Assembly (NCBI RefSeq): GCF_041435495.1
Contig: NZ_CP108644.1
Coordinates: 3,209,501-3,273,500 of the forward strand
Source: Streptomyces sp. NBC_01116
Lineage (GTDB): Bacteria; Actinomycetota; Actinomycetes; Streptomycetales; Streptomycetaceae
Direction of reading: 5' to 3'
DNA length: 64,000 bases
Part shown: positions 30,424 to 39,120 of the stretch, piece by piece
Layout of the letters: each line of letters begins with the position of its first letter
How positions within the stretch are numbered: the stretch's first letter is position 1
Position numbers and translations under genes: made by a program
The notes under the pieces: generated by a model
The model's input: only the letters and a program-made list of their open reading frames with translations
Database searches by the model: none
Told to the model about the DNA's origin: nothing

Positions 30424-30735
30424 GCCGCAGCGGAGGGTAGGGGGCGCGCGAGGTACGAGTGCGGCACCTGCCCGCAGCGGAGGCGAAGCCCAGCGCGACC
30501 ACCAGCGCGAGCGGCTGAGCCAACCTCACCGAGCTCCGACCGTGACCGAATCTCCCCCAGGATGTGATCTGCGTCCCGGGGGAGAGTCGTTTCCGCAGGT
30601 CAGGGCCAATTTGGGGCTAAACATCGGACCGAAAGACCTGTCCATTTCGTGACGTAATGCACTGACAGCCCGTACCGGTACAGGTCAAGCTGATGTAGGA
30701 AGTCGGGGGTATCGATAGAAACCGGGAGTATGTCA
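30424..30735. other. intergenic region between thiolase and unknown gene
   Basis: It holds the thiolase terminator (30551-30592) and an unusually AT-rich promoter-like stretch (30600-30720, for example CGTGACGTAATGCACTGAC). A GGGTAT at 30707-30712 resembles a SigB-type -10, but no matching -35 is seen. No gene. Confidence 0.5.
30551..30592 (+). terminator. hairpin terminator after the thiolase
   Basis: TCTCCCCC (30551-30558) pairs with GGGGGAGA (30578-30585), with further partial pairing inside, followed by GTCGTTT. It lies about 130 bases past the thiolase stop. Confidence 0.7.
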
Positions 30736-31611
30736 GTGAGCGCCATGTCATTTGCCCTGTTGCTGACCACCGCCGCTGCCACGGCCGTCGGCGCCGCCGC
30801 ACTGCACGCCGCTCACGGGCTGCGCAGGCAGGTGGCCGCGCTGCGCACGGAGCTGGCCGCCGGCCGCGCCCTCAGTGCTTCCGTGCCGCCGCAGAGCCGC
30901 AGTACGGCCACTCCCGCCGAGGAGATACGCACGGCCGTCGCCGAAGCGCTCGCCGAGGAGCGCGAGCGCGAGCTGGCCGAGGCGCGCGCCTTCTGGGCCG
31001 CCCAGGAAGCCCGTGACGCCGCCGACGCCCCGTCCCTGCTGGGCGGCCTGTCCGGTCTCGGCGACGACGCCCCGTACTACCTGCCCCGGCAGGCCGACTT
31101 CGCCGGTCTGGAGTCGATGGACCTCGAAGCGGCCGAGGCGATGGAGGAACTCGCGGAGCTGACCGAGCGGACTCTCGCGGAGCACGAGAGCGGCGAGCCG
31201 ACCGACCTCCCGGAGATCGCGGAGTTCCCCGAGGACTCCCCCGAGCTGGCCGCCGCCCGCCGCCGCCACCCCTCGCACCCGGACTTCATCCCCGTACAGA
31301 CTCACGTGGTCACCGACCACGAGCGCACCGTGAACCGGCTGGAGGAGCTGGCCGACACCGCGACCGAGCTGACCGACGTGCGGCCCGGCCCGCTGGGCAC
31401 GCTCGACGTGTACGTCTTCGCCGACGGCACCACGCTCTGCATGACCCCCGGTCACCGCGAGACCGCCGAGCGCCTCGCCGACGCCCTGCGGGCGGGCCGG
31501 CAGCCGGTGCTGCTGGGCGGCTCGGGCGTCTCGGGCGCCTACGCGCTGACCTTCTCCTGCGGCGAGGACAACGTGTACATCCTCGCCGACCGCGTCATCG
31601 CCTCGTTCTGA
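30736..31611 (+). CDS. unknown protein, N-terminal anchor and acidic coiled region
   Basis: A 291-residue protein. A hydrophobic N-terminal segment (about 4-24) is followed by a charged helical region (about 55-95) rich in Ala, Glu and Arg, an acidic stretch (about 125-170), and a folded C-terminal domain (about 190-291: GPLGTLDVYVFADGTTLCM, YALTFSCGEDNVYILADRVI). The anchor suggests membrane attachment. GTG 30736 lies 7 bases from CGGGAG; ATG 30730 is too close, and ATG 30745 is possible. I do not recognise the family. Confidence 0.72.
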   Translation: MSAMSFALLLTTAAATAVGAAALHAAHGLRRQVAALRTELAAGRALSASVPPQSRSTATPAEEIRTAVAEALAEERERELAEARAFWAAQEARDAADAPSLLGGLSGLGDDAPYYLPRQADFAGLESMDLEAAEAMEELAELTERTLAEHESGEPTDLPEIAEFPEDSPELAAARRRHPSHPDFIPVQTHVVTDHERTVNRLEELADTATELTDVRPGPLGTLDVYVFADGTTLCMTPGHRETAERLADALRAGRQPVLLGGSGVSGAYALTFSCGEDNVYILADRVIASF

Positions 31612-31675
31612 CCGGGATTCACCCCGGGCCGCCCCGGTCCCGGGCGCGGGCCCTCACACGCGTCGCTCACACGCG

Positions 31676-31993
31676 TCACGCGAAAGCCCGCGCCGCCGCT
31701 TCCCCGACATACCGCACGGCCTCGTCCAACTCCTGGGACGGGGCCGTTTCCAGTGCCACCGCCAGGTCCCGCCCGGCGACGGCGAGCTGGTCGCCCACGG
31801 CGAACATCCCGGCGTCCGGCAGTTCACGCGGCTCGGCGTCCGGGTCCTCCAGACGCTGGGCCCGGGCGGCGAGTTCGCGGGCCGCGGCCAGCGCCTCGGC
31901 GGCCGCACCGCGCTGGAGGCGGCTCTGCGGGGCCGAGCGCAGCCGGTCGGCGAAACGGTCCACGGTCAGGATCAGGGGCGTCGTATCGAGCAC
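31676..31993 (-). CDS. unknown small helical protein
   Basis: A 105-residue, Ala-rich, probably all-helical protein (VDRFADRLRSAPQSRLQRGAA, then LAVAGRDLAVALETAPSQ). GTG 31993 gives a product starting LDTTPLILTV; in-frame codons upstream to 32047 are Gly/Arg/Pro-rich and less convincing. Its stop is 65 bases from that of the convergent gene. No recognised family. Confidence 0.6.
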   Translation of the reverse strand: MLDTTPLILTVDRFADRLRSAPQSRLQRGAAAEALAAARELAARAQRLEDPDAEPRELPDAGMFAVGDQLAVAGRDLAVALETAPSQELDEAVRYVGEAAARAFA

Positions 31994-32054
31994 CCGGCCG
32001 ACCCTACGCGGCCCTCCCGCCCGGCTGCCAGCGCCGGGCGGGGGCACGGAACGC

Positions 32055-32091
32055 GGAACGGCCCGCAGGCACGATGCCTGCGGGCCGTTCC
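32055..32091 (-). terminator. perfect 17-bp hairpin terminator
   Basis: Arms 32055-32071 and 32075-32091 are perfectly complementary with a 3-base loop, 44 bases downstream of the stop of the minus-strand YccA-like gene. Confidence 0.9.
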
Positions 32092-32134
32092 GGTGTCACG
32101 GGTACCGCGGGTGTCACGGGTGCTCGGCGGCCGG

Positions 32135-33016
32135 TCAGTCGTCGCCGCTGAGGATCGCGACCAGGCGCAGCATCTCGATGTAGATCCACACCAGGGTCAC
32201 GGTGAGGCCGAAGGCCGCCAGCCAGGACTCCTCGCGCGGAGCGCCGTACGCGATGCCGTCCTCGACCTGCTTGAAGTTCAGGGCGAGGATGCACGCGCCG
32301 ATGACGATGGCCACGATGCCGAAGATGATGCCGAGCGCACCGCTGCGGAAGCCGAGGCCGTCACCGCCGCCGAACACGGCGAACAGGAGGTTGACCATCA
32401 TCAGCAGCGAGAAGCCGATGGCTGCCGCCATCACGAAGCCGTAGAAGCGGCGCGTGACCCGGATCAGTCCGGTGCGGTAGGCGATCAGCACACCGGCGAA
32501 GACCGCCATGGTGCCGATCACCGCCTGCATCGCGGCGCCGGGAGCCCAGTAGACACTGACGATGTTGCTGATGACGCCGAGGAAGACACCCTCGAACGCC
32601 GCGTACGTCAGGATCAGCGGCGGCGAGGGCCGGCGCTTGAACGAGTTCACCAGCGACAGCACGAAGCCGATGATCGCGGCGCCGATGGCGACGCCGATCG
32701 CCGTGCCGACGTTCTCCTTGTCGACCGGCAGCGTCCACCAGGCGGCGGTCGCGGCGACGATCACGGTGCCGAGCGTCATCGCCGTACGCGTCACCACGTC
32801 GTCGATGGTCATCACGTCGGGACGGGCGGGCGCCTGCGGGGCGCCCTGGATGTCCGTCTGCGCGTAGGGGTTGGTGGCGTACGGGTTGGCGGCGGTGCCC
32901 TGCGCGTACGGGTTGCCCGTCGCGGGGGCCCCGGCCTGCGGCGTCGCGTTGAAGCCCGCGTGGCCGTTGTCGCGGCTGAACCCCCGTCGCGAGAAGACCG
33001 GGTTGCTGCTCCTCAT
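32135..33016 (-). CDS. Bax inhibitor-1/YccA-family membrane protein
   Basis: A 293-residue protein. A cytoplasmic N-terminus rich in NPYAQ-type repeats (about 30-55) precedes seven membrane helices (about 75-290). The BI-1/YccA family features include SPPLILTYAAFEGVFLG and RFYGFVMAAAIG. The family modulates membrane protease activity or calcium leak in other organisms; the role here is not known. ATG 33016 has GGAGGAG upstream. Confidence 0.88.
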   Translation of the reverse strand: MRSSNPVFSRRGFSRDNGHAGFNATPQAGAPATGNPYAQGTAANPYATNPYAQTDIQGAPQAPARPDVMTIDDVVTRTAMTLGTVIVAATAAWWTLPVDKENVGTAIGVAIGAAIIGFVLSLVNSFKRRPSPPLILTYAAFEGVFLGVISNIVSVYWAPGAAMQAVIGTMAVFAGVLIAYRTGLIRVTRRFYGFVMAAAIGFSLLMMVNLLFAVFGGGDGLGFRSGALGIIFGIVAIVIGACILALNFKQVEDGIAYGAPREESWLAAFGLTVTLVWIYIEMLRLVAILSGDD

Positions 33017-33245
33017 CTCACTCCTCCATGGCCACACTGCGTGGCCTTGCCACAAGAGTAATGGGTAGGCAAAAGAATCACCCTAGTGCCAGGGGAGGAT
33101 CTTTGCGCCGGTGTGCGCCGAGGCTCCCCGGGGCCCGGGAGGAATCACGTACGGGCCGGGGATCATGGGGCACACAGGTGGTCGGGCTCACAGGAGCGGG
33201 AGGCGGTCACGGTCTGGGCCGTCCGGGTCACGCACAGTGCGGCGC

Positions 33246-33331
33246 GTGGTGCCCGGAGCCGGACTCGAACCGGCACGCCCCCGAGGGGCAGCGAGGTTTA
33301 AGCTCGCCGTGTCTACGTTCCACCATCCGGG
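33246..33331 (-). tRNA. bldA: tRNA-Leu (anticodon UAA), reads UUA; bldA
   Basis: On the minus strand a complete class II tRNA starts GCCCGGATGGTGGAACG. It has anticodon stem GCGAG/CTCGC with loop CTTAAAC (anticodon TAA at 33299-33297), a long variable arm (CCCCTCGGGGG), a T arm with GGTTCGAGTC, and an acceptor ending TCCGGGC-A. CCA is encoded at 33248-33246. The UAA anticodon reads the rare leucine codon UUA. In Streptomyces this tRNA is BldA, needed for aerial growth and antibiotic production, because UUA is confined to developmental and secondary-metabolism genes. Confidence 0.96.
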
Positions 33332-33919
33332 CGTGCCGCGCGGCTCCGCGTCTGGCTACCGACCCTATCCGGGGGCGTCCCTCGATCAGCGGAACAGTGG
33401 CGCGATGTTGTCTTATTTTATTGACCGCTTGAGGGTCCGTCAGGACATCTGGCCGGGCTGACCGCACGCCCGCGGCCGATCATGGGCGGTCCGCGCCCCG
33501 GACGGGAATGACGGAAAGTCGCCGCACTCGTACGGCCCAACGCGCCAGGTCCGCGCCAGGCTTCGCCAGGGCATCCGCCACCCTCGGGTCCGGCGCCGCT
33601 CCGGCCCGGGTCCGGCCCCGGGTCCGGCGCCGGTCCGTCGGGGCGCGCCCACCGCCGGGGCAGCTCCCCGGCCGCCCACCGCGTGCTCACCGTGGGTGAC
33701 CGTGAAGCGGTGGCCTCGGCTCGGTCAGGGTCGATGTCATACCCGAGGAGGACGGATCCACTCCCCCGATGCGACTCAAGGCGGCCACGGGAACGGGCAT
33801 CGGGAGTGACGACCGGGGCCGATCGGGACGTAACGATGGAGTAAGTCCCCGAGGCATGGCGTCAGCGCCCGCCTCAGCACGGCCCATGCGTCCGCATCAC
33901 CCGAACCAGGAGCGTCCCT
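33332..33919. other. 588-bp intergenic region upstream of bldA and ABC exporter
   Basis: It contains the bldA promoter on the minus strand: TAGGGT at 33367-33362 is a good -10 about 30 bases before the tRNA. A very AT-rich stretch, TTGTCTTATTTTATTGACC (33407-33425), stands out in this genome. The right part precedes the ABC ATPase gene. No convincing gene. Confidence 0.55.
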
Positions 33920-34690
33920 GTGACCACCACCCCCACCGTTCACCGCGCCACCGCGGTGGCTGCCCGCGCCACGGAGCTGTCGAAGGTCTACGGCGAGGGC
34001 GAGACGCAGGTCGTCGCCCTGGACCGGGTGACCGTGGACTTCCCGCAGGGCGAGTTCACCGCGATCATGGGCCCCTCGGGCTCCGGCAAGTCGACGCTGA
34101 TGCACTGCGTCGCCGGGCTCGACAGCTTCAGCAGCGGTTCGGTGCGCATCGGCGAGACCGAGCTGTCCACGCTGAAGGACAAGCAGCTCACGCAGTTGCG
34201 CCGGGACAAGATCGGCTTCATCTTCCAGGCGTTCAACCTGCTGCCGACGCTCACCGCGCTGGAGAACATCACCCTGCCGATGGACATCGCCGGCCGTAAG
34301 CCGGACGCCGCGTGGCTCCAGAAGGTGATCGACATGGTGGGGCTCTCGGAGCGGCTGAAGCACCGCCCGACCGAGCTCTCCGGCGGTCAGCAGCAGCGCG
34401 TCGCCGTGGCCCGCGCCCTGGCCTCGCAGCCCGAGATCATCTTCGGTGACGAGCCGACCGGGAACCTGGACTCCCGCTCCGGCGCCGAGGTCCTCGGCTT
34501 CCTGCGCAACTCGGTGCGCGAGCTGGGCCAGACCGTGGTGATGGTGACGCACGACCCGGTCGCCGCCTCCTACGCGGACCGGGTCATCTTCCTCGCGGAC
34601 GGCGCGGTCGTCGACCAGATGATGCACCCGACCGCCGACGGGGTCCTCGACCGGATGAAGGCGTTCGACGCGAAGGGCCGCACGAGCTGA
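33920..34690 (+). CDS. ABC transporter ATPase (MacB/LolD type)
   Basis: A 256-residue ATPase. Walker A GPSGSGKSTLM (near 54), Q loop FQAFNLLPTLT, signature LSGGQQQRVAVARAL (near 155), Walker B IIFGDEPTGNLD and the switch histidine in VTHDPVAA are all visible. It pairs with the FtsX-like permease encoded 122 bases downstream, as in MacB-type exporters of peptides, lipoproteins or lipids. GTG 33920 follows AGGAG. Confidence 0.93.
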   Translation: MTTTPTVHRATAVAARATELSKVYGEGETQVVALDRVTVDFPQGEFTAIMGPSGSGKSTLMHCVAGLDSFSSGSVRIGETELSTLKDKQLTQLRRDKIGFIFQAFNLLPTLTALENITLPMDIAGRKPDAAWLQKVIDMVGLSERLKHRPTELSGGQQQRVAVARALASQPEIIFGDEPTGNLDSRSGAEVLGFLRNSVRELGQTVVMVTHDPVAASYADRVIFLADGAVVDQMMHPTADGVLDRMKAFDAKGRTS

Positions 34691-34812
34691 CGCCGTCGGC
34701 CGGGCCGGCCGGCCCGGCCGCCGCACCGGCCGACACGGGCGCCCCGCCGCACCCCGGCCGCCGGCATCGCGCGTCCCCGCCCCCCTTCCGGAACCCATCC
34801 CAGGACACAGAC

Positions 34813-37344
34813 ATGTTCCGTACCGCCCTGCGCAATGTGCTCGCGCACAAGGCCAGGCTGCTGATGACCGTGCTCGCCGTCATGCTCGGCGTAGCGTTCG
34901 TCTCCGGCACCCTGGTCTTCACCGACACCCTCGGCAACGCCTTCAGCAAGCAGTCCGCCAAGAGCTACGACAACGTCGCCGTCTCCATCGAGACGTTCGC
35001 CGGCGACGACGAGAAGACCGCCGGCATCGACGACGCCACCCTGGAGAAGATCCGGGGCCTGGACGGCGTGGCCTCCGCCACCGGCCGGGTCAACGGCTTC
35101 GCCGGGGTCGCCGACCCGGACGGCAAGCTGATCGGCAACGGCTGGTCCAACACCGGTGCCAACTTCGCCCCCGGCAAGGACGGCAAGGACGCGAGCTACG
35201 TCTTCACCGACGGCTCGGGCCCGGCGGAGAACGGCTCGGTCGCACTCGACAAGGACACCGCGAGCAAGGGCAAGTACCGCGTCGGCGACCCGGTGCGGGT
35301 CGCGACCAACGGCCCGGTGAAGGAGTACACCCTCTCGGGGATCTTCACCACCGAGGACGGCGCGGTCAACGCGGGCGGCAGCCTCGTGCTGTTCGACACC
35401 GCGACCGCCCAGAAGCTCTACCTGAAGCCCGGCGTCTTCCAGAACGCCACCGTCTCCGCCGCGGGCGGCGTCTCCGACCGGAAGCTGCTGGACGCGATCG
35501 AGCCCCTGCTGCCGAAGGACGCCACCGCGCAGACCGGCAAGGCGCTGGCGGACCAGCAGGCGAAGGACATCGAGAGCGGACTGTCCAGCCTCAACACCAT
35601 GCTGCTGGCGTTCGCGGGCATCGCGCTGTTCGTCGGCATCTTCCTCATCGCCAACACCTTCACCATGCTGATCGCCCAGCGGACCCGTGAGCTGGCCCTG
35701 ATGCGGGCCATCGGGGCCACCCGCCGTCAGGTCAAGCGCTCGGTGCTGCTCGAAGCGGCGGTCGTCGGGACGCTCGCCTCCGTCATCGGCTTCGCGCTCG
35801 GCCTCGGCCTCGCCACCGGTCTGCGCTCCGCGATGGGCCTCCTGGGCGGCAAGATCCCCGCCGGCCCGCTGATCGTCTCGCCGACCGCCGTCCTCTCCGC
35901 CTTCGCGGTGGGTGTTCTGATCACCGTGCTGGCCGCCTGGCTGCCCGCCCGCCGGGCCGCGAAGATCGCCCCGGTGGCCGCGATGAGCAGCGTGCACGCC
36001 ACCGCTTCCACCAAGTCCCTGGTTCTGCGGAACTCCATCGGCGGCGTGATCGCCCTGATCGGCGCCGCGGGCATCGTCGGCGGTGCGGGAGCGGGCGGCA
36101 CGTCCGGCCGGCAGCTGGTCGCGGGCGGCGCGTTCTTCGCCCTGATCGGTGTCATCATCCTGATCCCGCTGCTGTCGCGCCCGGTCATCGCGCTGGTCCG
36201 GCCGCTGCTGGAGAAGCTGTTCGGCGTCTCCGGGAAGCTGGCCTCGCAGAACGCGGTCCGCAACCCGCGGCGTACCGGAGCCACCGCCTCCGCGCTCGCC
36301 ATCGGGCTGACCCTGGTCACCGGCATCTCGGTGCTGGGCGTCACGCTCGGCCAGGCCATCGACAAGATGACCACGGACAACATCAAGGCCGACTACCTGG
36401 TCTCGATGGCCAGCGGCGACTCGCTCGACGAGTCCGCGCTGACGGCCCTGTCGAAGGCGGACGGCGTCGCCGCGCTCTCCCCGCAGCAGGCGGCCTGGTT
36501 CGAGGTCGACGGCGAGTACCACTCGGCCTCCGCCGTCACCCCCGGCGACGTGGAGAAGGTCTTCTCCCTGACGACCGTCTCCGGCTCGCTCGGCTCGCTC
36601 AAGGACGGCCAGGTCGCGGTCGGTTCCAAGACCGCCGAGTCGAACGGCTGGAAGACCGGCGACACGCTCCCGGTGAAGTTCGAGGACGACAAGAAGGGCG
36701 AGGTGACGGTCGGGGCGCTCTACAAGGAGAACGAGTTCCTCTCACCCTTCGTGATCCCGAAGAAGCTGGCGGACGAGCACAGCACCTCCACCCGCCCGGA
36801 GATCCGGGAGATCTGGATCAAGGCGGACGGCGGCGCGAGCAAGGCGAACGAGCAGTCGGTCGTGGACGCGCTCGGCGACAACCCGGCGATGAGCGTCATG
36901 GACCGGCAGGACATCCGTGACATGTTCGGCGGCTTCATCAACACCGCCCTGAACATCATGTACGGGCTGCTCGCCATGGCCCTGCTGATCGCGGTCCTCG
37001 GTGTCGTCAACACCCTCGCGATGTCGGTGTTCGAGCGGCAGCAGGAGATCGGCATGCTCCGTGCGATCGGCCTCGACCGGGGCCGCGTCAAGCGGATGAT
37101 CCGTCTGGAGGCCGTCGTCATCTCGCTCTTCGGCGCGGTGATCGGGGTCGGCCTCGGGGTCTTCCTCGGCTGGGCGATCGGCCAGACCCTGTCCGCCGAC
37201 ATCCCCGGCTACGCCCTGGTCATCCCGTGGGACCGGCTCGGCGTCTTCCTGCTCCTCGCCGCCCTGGTGGGCGTCCTCGCCTCGCTGTGGCCCGCCCGCA
37301 GCGCCGCGAGGCTCAACATGCTGACGGCGATCAAGACCGAGTAG
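34813..37344 (+). CDS. FtsX-like ABC transporter permease, duplicated
   Basis: An 843-residue permease with two FtsX domains in tandem. Helix 1 (about 15-38) is followed by an external domain (40-255), three helices (about 258-385), a further pair (about 405-455), a second external domain (about 540-690), and three terminal helices (about 715-835). Each FtsX domain carries the RTRELALMRAIGATRRQVKRSV or RQQEIGMLRAIGLDRGRVKRM motif. Partner of the ATPase upstream. Substrate unknown. Confidence 0.92.
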   Translation: MFRTALRNVLAHKARLLMTVLAVMLGVAFVSGTLVFTDTLGNAFSKQSAKSYDNVAVSIETFAGDDEKTAGIDDATLEKIRGLDGVASATGRVNGFAGVADPDGKLIGNGWSNTGANFAPGKDGKDASYVFTDGSGPAENGSVALDKDTASKGKYRVGDPVRVATNGPVKEYTLSGIFTTEDGAVNAGGSLVLFDTATAQKLYLKPGVFQNATVSAAGGVSDRKLLDAIEPLLPKDATAQTGKALADQQAKDIESGLSSLNTMLLAFAGIALFVGIFLIANTFTMLIAQRTRELALMRAIGATRRQVKRSVLLEAAVVGTLASVIGFALGLGLATGLRSAMGLLGGKIPAGPLIVSPTAVLSAFAVGVLITVLAAWLPARRAAKIAPVAAMSSVHATASTKSLVLRNSIGGVIALIGAAGIVGGAGAGGTSGRQLVAGGAFFALIGVIILIPLLSRPVIALVRPLLEKLFGVSGKLASQNAVRNPRRTGATASALAIGLTLVTGISVLGVTLGQAIDKMTTDNIKADYLVSMASGDSLDESALTALSKADGVAALSPQQAAWFEVDGEYHSASAVTPGDVEKVFSLTTVSGSLGSLKDGQVAVGSKTAESNGWKTGDTLPVKFEDDKKGEVTVGALYKENEFLSPFVIPKKLADEHSTSTRPEIREIWIKADGGASKANEQSVVDALGDNPAMSVMDRQDIRDMFGGFINTALNIMYGLLAMALLIAVLGVVNTLAMSVFERQQEIGMLRAIGLDRGRVKRMIRLEAVVISLFGAVIGVGLGVFLGWAIGQTLSADIPGYALVIPWDRLGVFLLLAALVGVLASLWPARSAARLNMLTAIKTE

Positions 37345-37370
37345 TCCGGGCCCGGGGGCCGTGGGGACGA

Positions 37371-37414
37371 CGAGGGGCCGGCGCCCCGCTGGAAAGCGGG
37401 GCGCCGGCCCCTCG
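37371..37414. terminator. perfect 20-bp bidirectional hairpin terminator
   Basis: Arms 37371-37390 and 37395-37414 are perfectly complementary with a GGAA loop. It lies between the convergent ABC permease and cyclopropane synthase genes and can serve both. Confidence 0.95.
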
Positions 37415-37436
37415 CCCGTCGCCGTACGCGTACGGG

Positions 37437-38789
37437 TCAGGCGCCCTGGCCCTCGACGGGCTCCGTCCAGGTGCGGGCGCGCAGCGGCATCCGGGAGCCG
37501 CCTTCCTCCAGCGGGCGCACCGCGAGGATCTGGTTGACGCCGATCTTGTTGCGCTCGAAGGACAGCGCCGAGGCGGCCATGTACAGCCGCCAGACCCTGG
37601 CCCGGCCCGGGGAGGTGGCGCGTACCGCCCGCTCCCAGTGCTGCTCCAGGTTGGCCACCCACCGGCGCAGGGTCAGCGCGTAGTGCTCGCGCAGCGTCTC
37701 GACGTCCCGGGCCTCGAAGCCGGCCTCCTCCAGGGTGGCCAGGGTGCGGCCGAGCGGGGCCAGTTCGCCGTCGGGGAAGACGTAGGCGTCGATGAACGCG
37801 TCGATGCGGTAGGCGTCCTCGTCCTTCTCGGGGCGGCGGGCGATCTGGTGGTTCAGGAGGCGGCCGCCGGGCTTCAGGAGGGCGTAGAGGTCGTCCGCGT
37901 ACTCCCGGTAGCGGACCGATCCGACGTGCTCGGCCATGCCGATCGAGGAGATCGCGTCGTACGGGCCGGGTGGGGTCTCCCCTGTTCGAGCGGGACCGGG
38001 AGTTCGGGGAAGGACGTCCCGGTAGTCCTGCACCCGGATCTCGATGCGGTCGGTCAGGCCCTCCTCCGCGATGCGCTTGCGGGCGTGGGCGGCCTGCTCC
38101 TGGGAGAGAGTGATGCCGGTGACCTGCGCCCCGTACTCACGGGCGGCGTGGATGGCCATGGCGCCCCAGCCGCAGCCGACGTCCAGCAGCCGGTCGCCCT
38201 CCTTCAGGCCGAGCTTGCGGCAGACCAGGTCGAGCTTGTCGCGCTGGGCCTCCTCCAGGGTCCCTCCGTCCTGCCAGTAGGCGCAGGAGTAGACCATGGA
38301 GGGGCCGAGCACCAGGGCGTAGAAGTCGTTTCCGACGTCGTAGTGGTGGCTGATGGCCTCCTTGTCGCGACGTCTGGTGTGCAGCGGTCCGGTGCGGCGG
38401 CGCACCTCCTCCGCGGGCGGGGCCGGCGGCGGCCAGGGGCCCGCGAGGTCGAGGAGCCCGCGGGCGAAGGCGCGGACCTTGGGGTCGCGGACCGGGTGGA
38501 CGGAGTCCTTGGCGTCGGCGCCGCGGTCCCAGAGCAGCCCGGCCAGATGACCGAGCGTTTCGTACAGGTCGCCCTCGATGTCGATCTCCCCGGCCACCCA
38601 GGCGCGGGCCAGGCCCAGTTCGCCGGGCTTCCACAGGAGCCGGCGCAGGGCGCGGCGGTGGCGGATCACGAGGACCGGGGCGCCGGGCGGCCCCGATTCG
38701 CTGCCGTCCCAGGCCCGGATCCGGACCGGCAGGGGTTCCGAGAGCAACTCTTCGGCAAGAGCGGTCAGCCGCGACGCGGCGTCTGCCAT
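37437..38789 (-). CDS. cfa: cyclopropane-fatty-acyl-phospholipid synthase family methyltransferase
   Basis: A 450-residue SAM-dependent enzyme. The acyl-chain site has ISHHYDVGNDFYALVLGPSM (about 150-168) and the SAM motif DRLLDVGCGWGAMAI (about 205). IGMAEHVG and HQIARR follow. It transfers a methylene to unsaturated membrane lipids. A short insertion, RTPGPARTGETPP, lies between the SAM domain and the AEHVG motif compared with the family pattern. ATG 38789 has GGAGGTG upstream. Confidence 0.9.
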   Translation of the reverse strand: MADAASRLTALAEELLSEPLPVRIRAWDGSESGPPGAPVLVIRHRRALRRLLWKPGELGLARAWVAGEIDIEGDLYETLGHLAGLLWDRGADAKDSVHPVRDPKVRAFARGLLDLAGPWPPPAPPAEEVRRRTGPLHTRRRDKEAISHHYDVGNDFYALVLGPSMVYSCAYWQDGGTLEEAQRDKLDLVCRKLGLKEGDRLLDVGCGWGAMAIHAAREYGAQVTGITLSQEQAAHARKRIAEEGLTDRIEIRVQDYRDVLPRTPGPARTGETPPGPYDAISSIGMAEHVGSVRYREYADDLYALLKPGGRLLNHQIARRPEKDEDAYRIDAFIDAYVFPDGELAPLGRTLATLEEAGFEARDVETLREHYALTLRRWVANLEQHWERAVRATSPGRARVWRLYMAASALSFERNKIGVNQILAVRPLEEGGSRMPLRARTWTEPVEGQGA

Positions 38790-39120
38790 GGCGCACACCT
38801 CCGTGGTGTTTCCCCGACAAGCACAACAATCACCAAGCGAACAGACATGCCCGTAACCCCGTCGCGACGCCCCGGGCGCCGTGGCGAGGTACACCTGCGT
38901 CAACTGTCCTCGCACACTCCGTCATCCCGCTACCGGGCAACGAATCGGCAAAGCGCGTGTATGCGCCACCCATGTGGGCGGGATCTGGCCATGCCCCGCC
39001 ACGGGGCCCCGGACCGCGGCCCCGTCCGGATACGCCGAAGGGGCCGTCCGCACCACGGATGGCGGACGGCCCCTTCGGGCGTCGTACGGTGCGCTCCCCG
39101 CGGAGCGCTTCACCGAGCGG
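38790..39120. other. intergenic region with ndh terminator and cfa promoter
   Basis: The right part holds the ndh terminator (39033-39081). The left part (38810-38860), AT-richer, carries the cfa promoter, but no standard hexamers stand out. No gene seen. Confidence 0.5.
39033..39081 (-). terminator. hairpin terminator after ndh
   Basis: A 16-bp perfect stem (39036-39051 with 39062-39077), extended with one bulge, lies 40 bases downstream of the NADH dehydrogenase stop. Confidence 0.85.

Noticed and set aside
30707..30712. SigB-type promoter for the gene at 30736
   Set aside because: GGGTAT is present, but no GTTT-like -35 lies 14-17 bases upstream.
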